Shown piece by piece: positions 6,811 through 7,413 of a DNA stretch of 7,413 nucleotides. The stretch lies in contig JAWOIG010000194.1 in the NCBI GenBank assembly GCA_046484775.1, positions 1-7,413 of the forward strand, written 5' to 3'. The notes beneath the pieces are model-generated. The model searched no databases and was not told the DNA's origin. It saw only the letters and a list, made by a program, of their open reading frames with translations. Within the stretch, counting starts at the first letter, position 1; the number at the start of each line of letters is the position of its first letter. The stretch comes from JAFGQE01 sp046484775. Its GTDB lineage: Bacteria; Bacillota; Clostridia; DUPQ01. Both the position numbers and the translations under genes were made by a program.

Positions 6811-6816
6811 TTCCTC
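6811..6816 (-). promoter_or_regulatory. Ribosome binding site that fixes the chrA start
   Basis: The minus strand reads GAGGAA, ending 8 nt before the ATG at 6802. No comparable site precedes the upstream in-frame TTG at 6838. A short CGGC-TTCGC-GCCG stem lies just upstream of the site and slightly overlaps the region a ribosome would cover; it is probably incidental. Confidence 0.75.
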
Positions 6817-6883
6817 GGCGCGAAGCCGGCACTTTCAAATCAAATATTCATAGTCGGAAAATCGGCGCTTAGGATAAATCCCG

Positions 6884-7396
6884 CTATATTCTCAGTTTTC
6901 TTATATCATCCTTCATTCTTTCGATGTCGGTAAGCCAGTCTTCGATATCATGCTCATGCTCAAGCTCCTCATTCAATATCGTGACTGCCATTTGGTAAGT
7001 CGAATGGTCCTTGCCGTCTGTGAAAGCCGCAATTTCCTCATACCTCTTGATGGCACATCTTTCCCCGTTCAGATTTTGGTTCAGTATGGTCTCCACATAT
7101 GGATCGATGGGTTCCTCATAGTCGCATTTGGCAACCCTGGTCCATTCCGATGGATTCAGCAGCGGCATTCCCCCCAGTTGAATTATTCGGTTGACCACCA
7201 GCTCGGCATGCCCCAGTTCCTGGGTTGCATGCATCAGCAATTCAGGCTCTATTTCGCTTCTCATGGGGCCTTCCATCATCCTGGCACCGATCCAATACTG
7301 ATAGTATGCCAGCCACTCCTCCGCCAGGGCCTCATTCAGGACAACAATCAGCTTCCCAACATCCAGCCTGGCTATCTCAACAGCTTTCTTCCCCAT
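6884..7396 (-). CDS. Ferritin-like di-iron protein, Dps-like (DPSL/thioferritin-type) candidate
   Basis: A 170-residue cytoplasmic four-helix-bundle protein of the ferritin/bacterioferritin superfamily, expected to oxidise and store iron and perhaps consume peroxide. Putative metal ligands are Glu27 (EEWLAYYQYW), Glu60 and His63 (ExxH in QELGHAE), Glu112 (NGERCAIKRYEE), and Glu144 and His147 (ExxH in EELEHEHD). The Glu27-Glu60 spacing of 33 equals that of bacterioferritin Glu18-Glu51. The middle segment between the second and third sites is longer than in bacterioferritin. It holds the only two cysteines, Cys91 (KCDYEEP) and Cys114, which fits the paired cysteines described for archaeal and bacterial DPSL proteins. 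No haem-binding Met was assigned. It precedes chrA, suggesting a metal or redox stress unit. The superfamily is certain; the DPSL assignment is from memory of family features. Confidence 0.85.
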   Translation of the reverse strand: MGKKAVEIARLDVGKLIVVLNEALAEEWLAYYQYWIGARMMEGPMRSEIEPELLMHATQELGHAELVVNRIIQLGGMPLLNPSEWTRVAKCDYEEPIDPYVETILNQNLNGERCAIKRYEEIAAFTDGKDHSTYQMAVTILNEELEHEHDIEDWLTDIERMKDDIRKLRI

Positions 7397-7401
7397 AATA
7401 A

Positions 7402-7406
7402 CACCT
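7402..7406 (-). promoter_or_regulatory. Ribosome binding site of the ferritin-like gene
   Basis: The minus strand reads AGGTG, 5 nt before the ATG at 7396 (7 nt from the AGG core), at the extreme right edge of the window. It supports the chosen start. The promoter lies outside the window. Confidence 0.6.
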
Positions 7407-7413
7407 GCCTTCT

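Noticed and set aside
6803..6838. N-terminal extension of ChrA to a TTG start at 6838.
   Set aside because: The ATG at 6802 has a strong GAGGAA at good spacing, and the extra 12 residues are not part of the family.

Overview
The window is bacterial. Every gene I can support lies on the minus strand, so transcription runs from the right edge to the left. Base composition looks mid-range, slightly AT-leaning by eye. A fused TRAP permease, a long-chain ChrA and a bacterioferritin-like protein fit a Gram-negative-type, possibly anaerobic or microaerophilic, bacterium. The sequence does not let me name a lineage.

Layout, in transcription order: (1) 7396-6884, a ferritin-like di-iron protein of the Dps-like (DPSL) kind. 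(2) 6802-5612, a full-length chromate/anion transporter (ChrA, CHR family); the 81-bp gap suggests it is co-transcribed with the ferritin. (3) A 217-bp non-coding stretch (5395-5611) with a consensus -10 box and two related inverted-repeat sites. (4) 5394-2695, an 899-residue synthetase with adenylation, carrier and thioesterase domains (A-T-TE). (5) 2611-1529, a 360-residue carrier-thioesterase protein (T-TE), a clear paralogue of the C-terminal half of the synthetase. (6) 1536 to the left edge, a fused TRAP permease missing its C-terminus; its start overlaps the T-TE stop by 8 bp.

The most notable part is the A-T-TE / T-TE / TRAP unit. It has one adenylation domain, two carrier domains, two thioesterases and no condensation domain. 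Both thioesterases have Cys where type I thioesterases usually have the nucleophilic Ser. The adenylation domain looks like the acyl/oxalyl-CoA ligase type and lacks the Asp expected of alpha-amino-acid-activating domains. My working inference is that a carboxylic acid is activated by the single A domain, loaded on both carriers (one in cis, one in trans), and joined or released by the paired Cys thioesterases. The coupled TRAP permease would move the substrate or a related acid. The reaction and product cannot be read from the sequence.

The ferritin-ChrA pair looks like a separate metal/redox-stress unit. Nothing convincing is encoded on the plus strand. I found no RNA genes, insertion sequences, CRISPR arrays or strong intrinsic terminators.
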